The notes beneath the pieces were generated by a model. The model was not told where the DNA came from and did no database searches. It was given only the letters and a program-made list of their open reading frames with translations. A DNA stretch of 64,000 bases from JADJTT01 sp049306275 (GTDB lineage: Bacteria; Bacteroidota; Bacteroidia; Chitinophagales; Saprospiraceae). The DNA is taken from contig JBAQQB010000134.1 of assembly GCA_049306275.1 (NCBI GenBank), positions 24,302 to 88,301 of the forward strand. The letters are read 5' to 3'. Within the stretch, counting starts at the first letter, position 1, and every line of letters begins with the position of its first letter. This document shows positions 63,850 to 64,000 of this stretch, one piece after another. The translations under genes and the position numbers were made by a program.

Positions 63850-63873
63850 CCGGGCGTTCGGAGGAACGCCCGG
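63850..63873 (-). terminator. Intrinsic terminator
   Basis: CCGGGCGTTC pairs with GAACGCCCGG around a GGAG loop. On the minus strand the hairpin is followed by a run of seven T (63847-63841), so it ends the gene running in from the right edge, and on the plus strand it can also stop the tRNA-His transcript only weakly. Confidence 0.8.
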
Positions 63874-63886
63874 CAGGGCAAACGCA

Positions 63887-64000
63887 TCATAACCCCAATG
63901 TTTTCGATCGGTAGTCATCGGATAGGGCGCATTTATGTCGCTTTCGGTTCACACTGATTTTCTCCGGATTGGCTTTGATCAGGTTGATTGCCATTTTCAG
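63887..64000 (-). CDS. C-terminal end of a minus-strand gene cut by the right edge
   Basis: Reading the minus strand from 64000, an open frame of 37 codons ends in TGA at 63889-63887. It reads MAINLIKANPEKISVNRK and continues RHKCALSDDYRSK. No family is recognised. An ATG lies near the edge, but the frame stays open to the window end, so the true start is probably outside. The terminator at 63,850 is 14 bp downstream of the stop, as expected for a real gene end. Confidence 0.55.
   Translation of the reverse strand: MKMAINLIKANPEKISVNRKRHKCALSDDYRSKTLGL

Overview
The window looks like a chromosomal segment of a marine or wastewater Bacteroidota bacterium, most likely near Saprospirales/Lewinellaceae (inference). 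The signs are several secreted proteins with a type IX secretion C-terminal sorting domain, a TonB-dependent receptor, DUF4836, CtlX, a WG-repeat protein, UpxY- and LytTR-type regulators, promoters of the Bacteroidota form (TTG ... TAnnTTTG) and start codons without clear Shine-Dalgarno sequences.

Region 1 (1-18,500). The left edge carries the C-terminal end of a membrane-associated NTPase-like protein, then a LytTR DNA-binding protein without a recognisable receiver domain. A NusG/RfaH-type (UpxY) antiterminator follows. After it comes a co-directional run of about 16.5 kb: an AT-rich orphan (546 aa), an AT-rich M64-peptidase-like protein whose zinc motif is destroyed, and four very large, tightly packed genes (1144, 925, 1895 and 591 aa). 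The 1144-aa protein carries the DUF6603 core. The other three belong to families I cannot name with a function. This block is the best candidate for an undescribed system.

Region 2 (18,500-28,400). A second co-directional block looks like an NLR-type conflict or signalling module. It holds a protein with an N-terminal EAD11-like domain, a STAND NTPase overlapping it by 4 bp, an exported protein with about 34 leucine-rich repeats, a second protein with a possible EAD-like N-terminus, and an exported WG-repeat protein.

Region 3 (28,400-43,600). This holds two small membrane-protein genes on the minus strand, a PD-(D/E)XK nuclease with a heptad coiled coil, a secreted/outer-membrane/lipoprotein trio, and a group of four secreted proteins. 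Two of these four share a LamG-type lectin module and two end in type IX sorting domains.

Region 4 (43,600-64,000). This is mostly housekeeping: tRNA-Gly, an ABC ATPase with a DUF4836 lipoprotein, DUF72 with polyphosphate kinase, a TonB receptor divergent from triose-phosphate isomerase, and an S24-type regulator with an unusual C-terminal domain. After these come a biotin carboxylase with an acetyltransferase and an aminotransferase-IV enzyme, a type IX-secreted protein, a queuosine-precursor transporter, CtlX, a copper P-type ATPase, a lipoprotein, tRNA-His and the end of one more gene. Short tandem or inverted repeats, different in unit from place to place, sit directly at many gene ends in this part.
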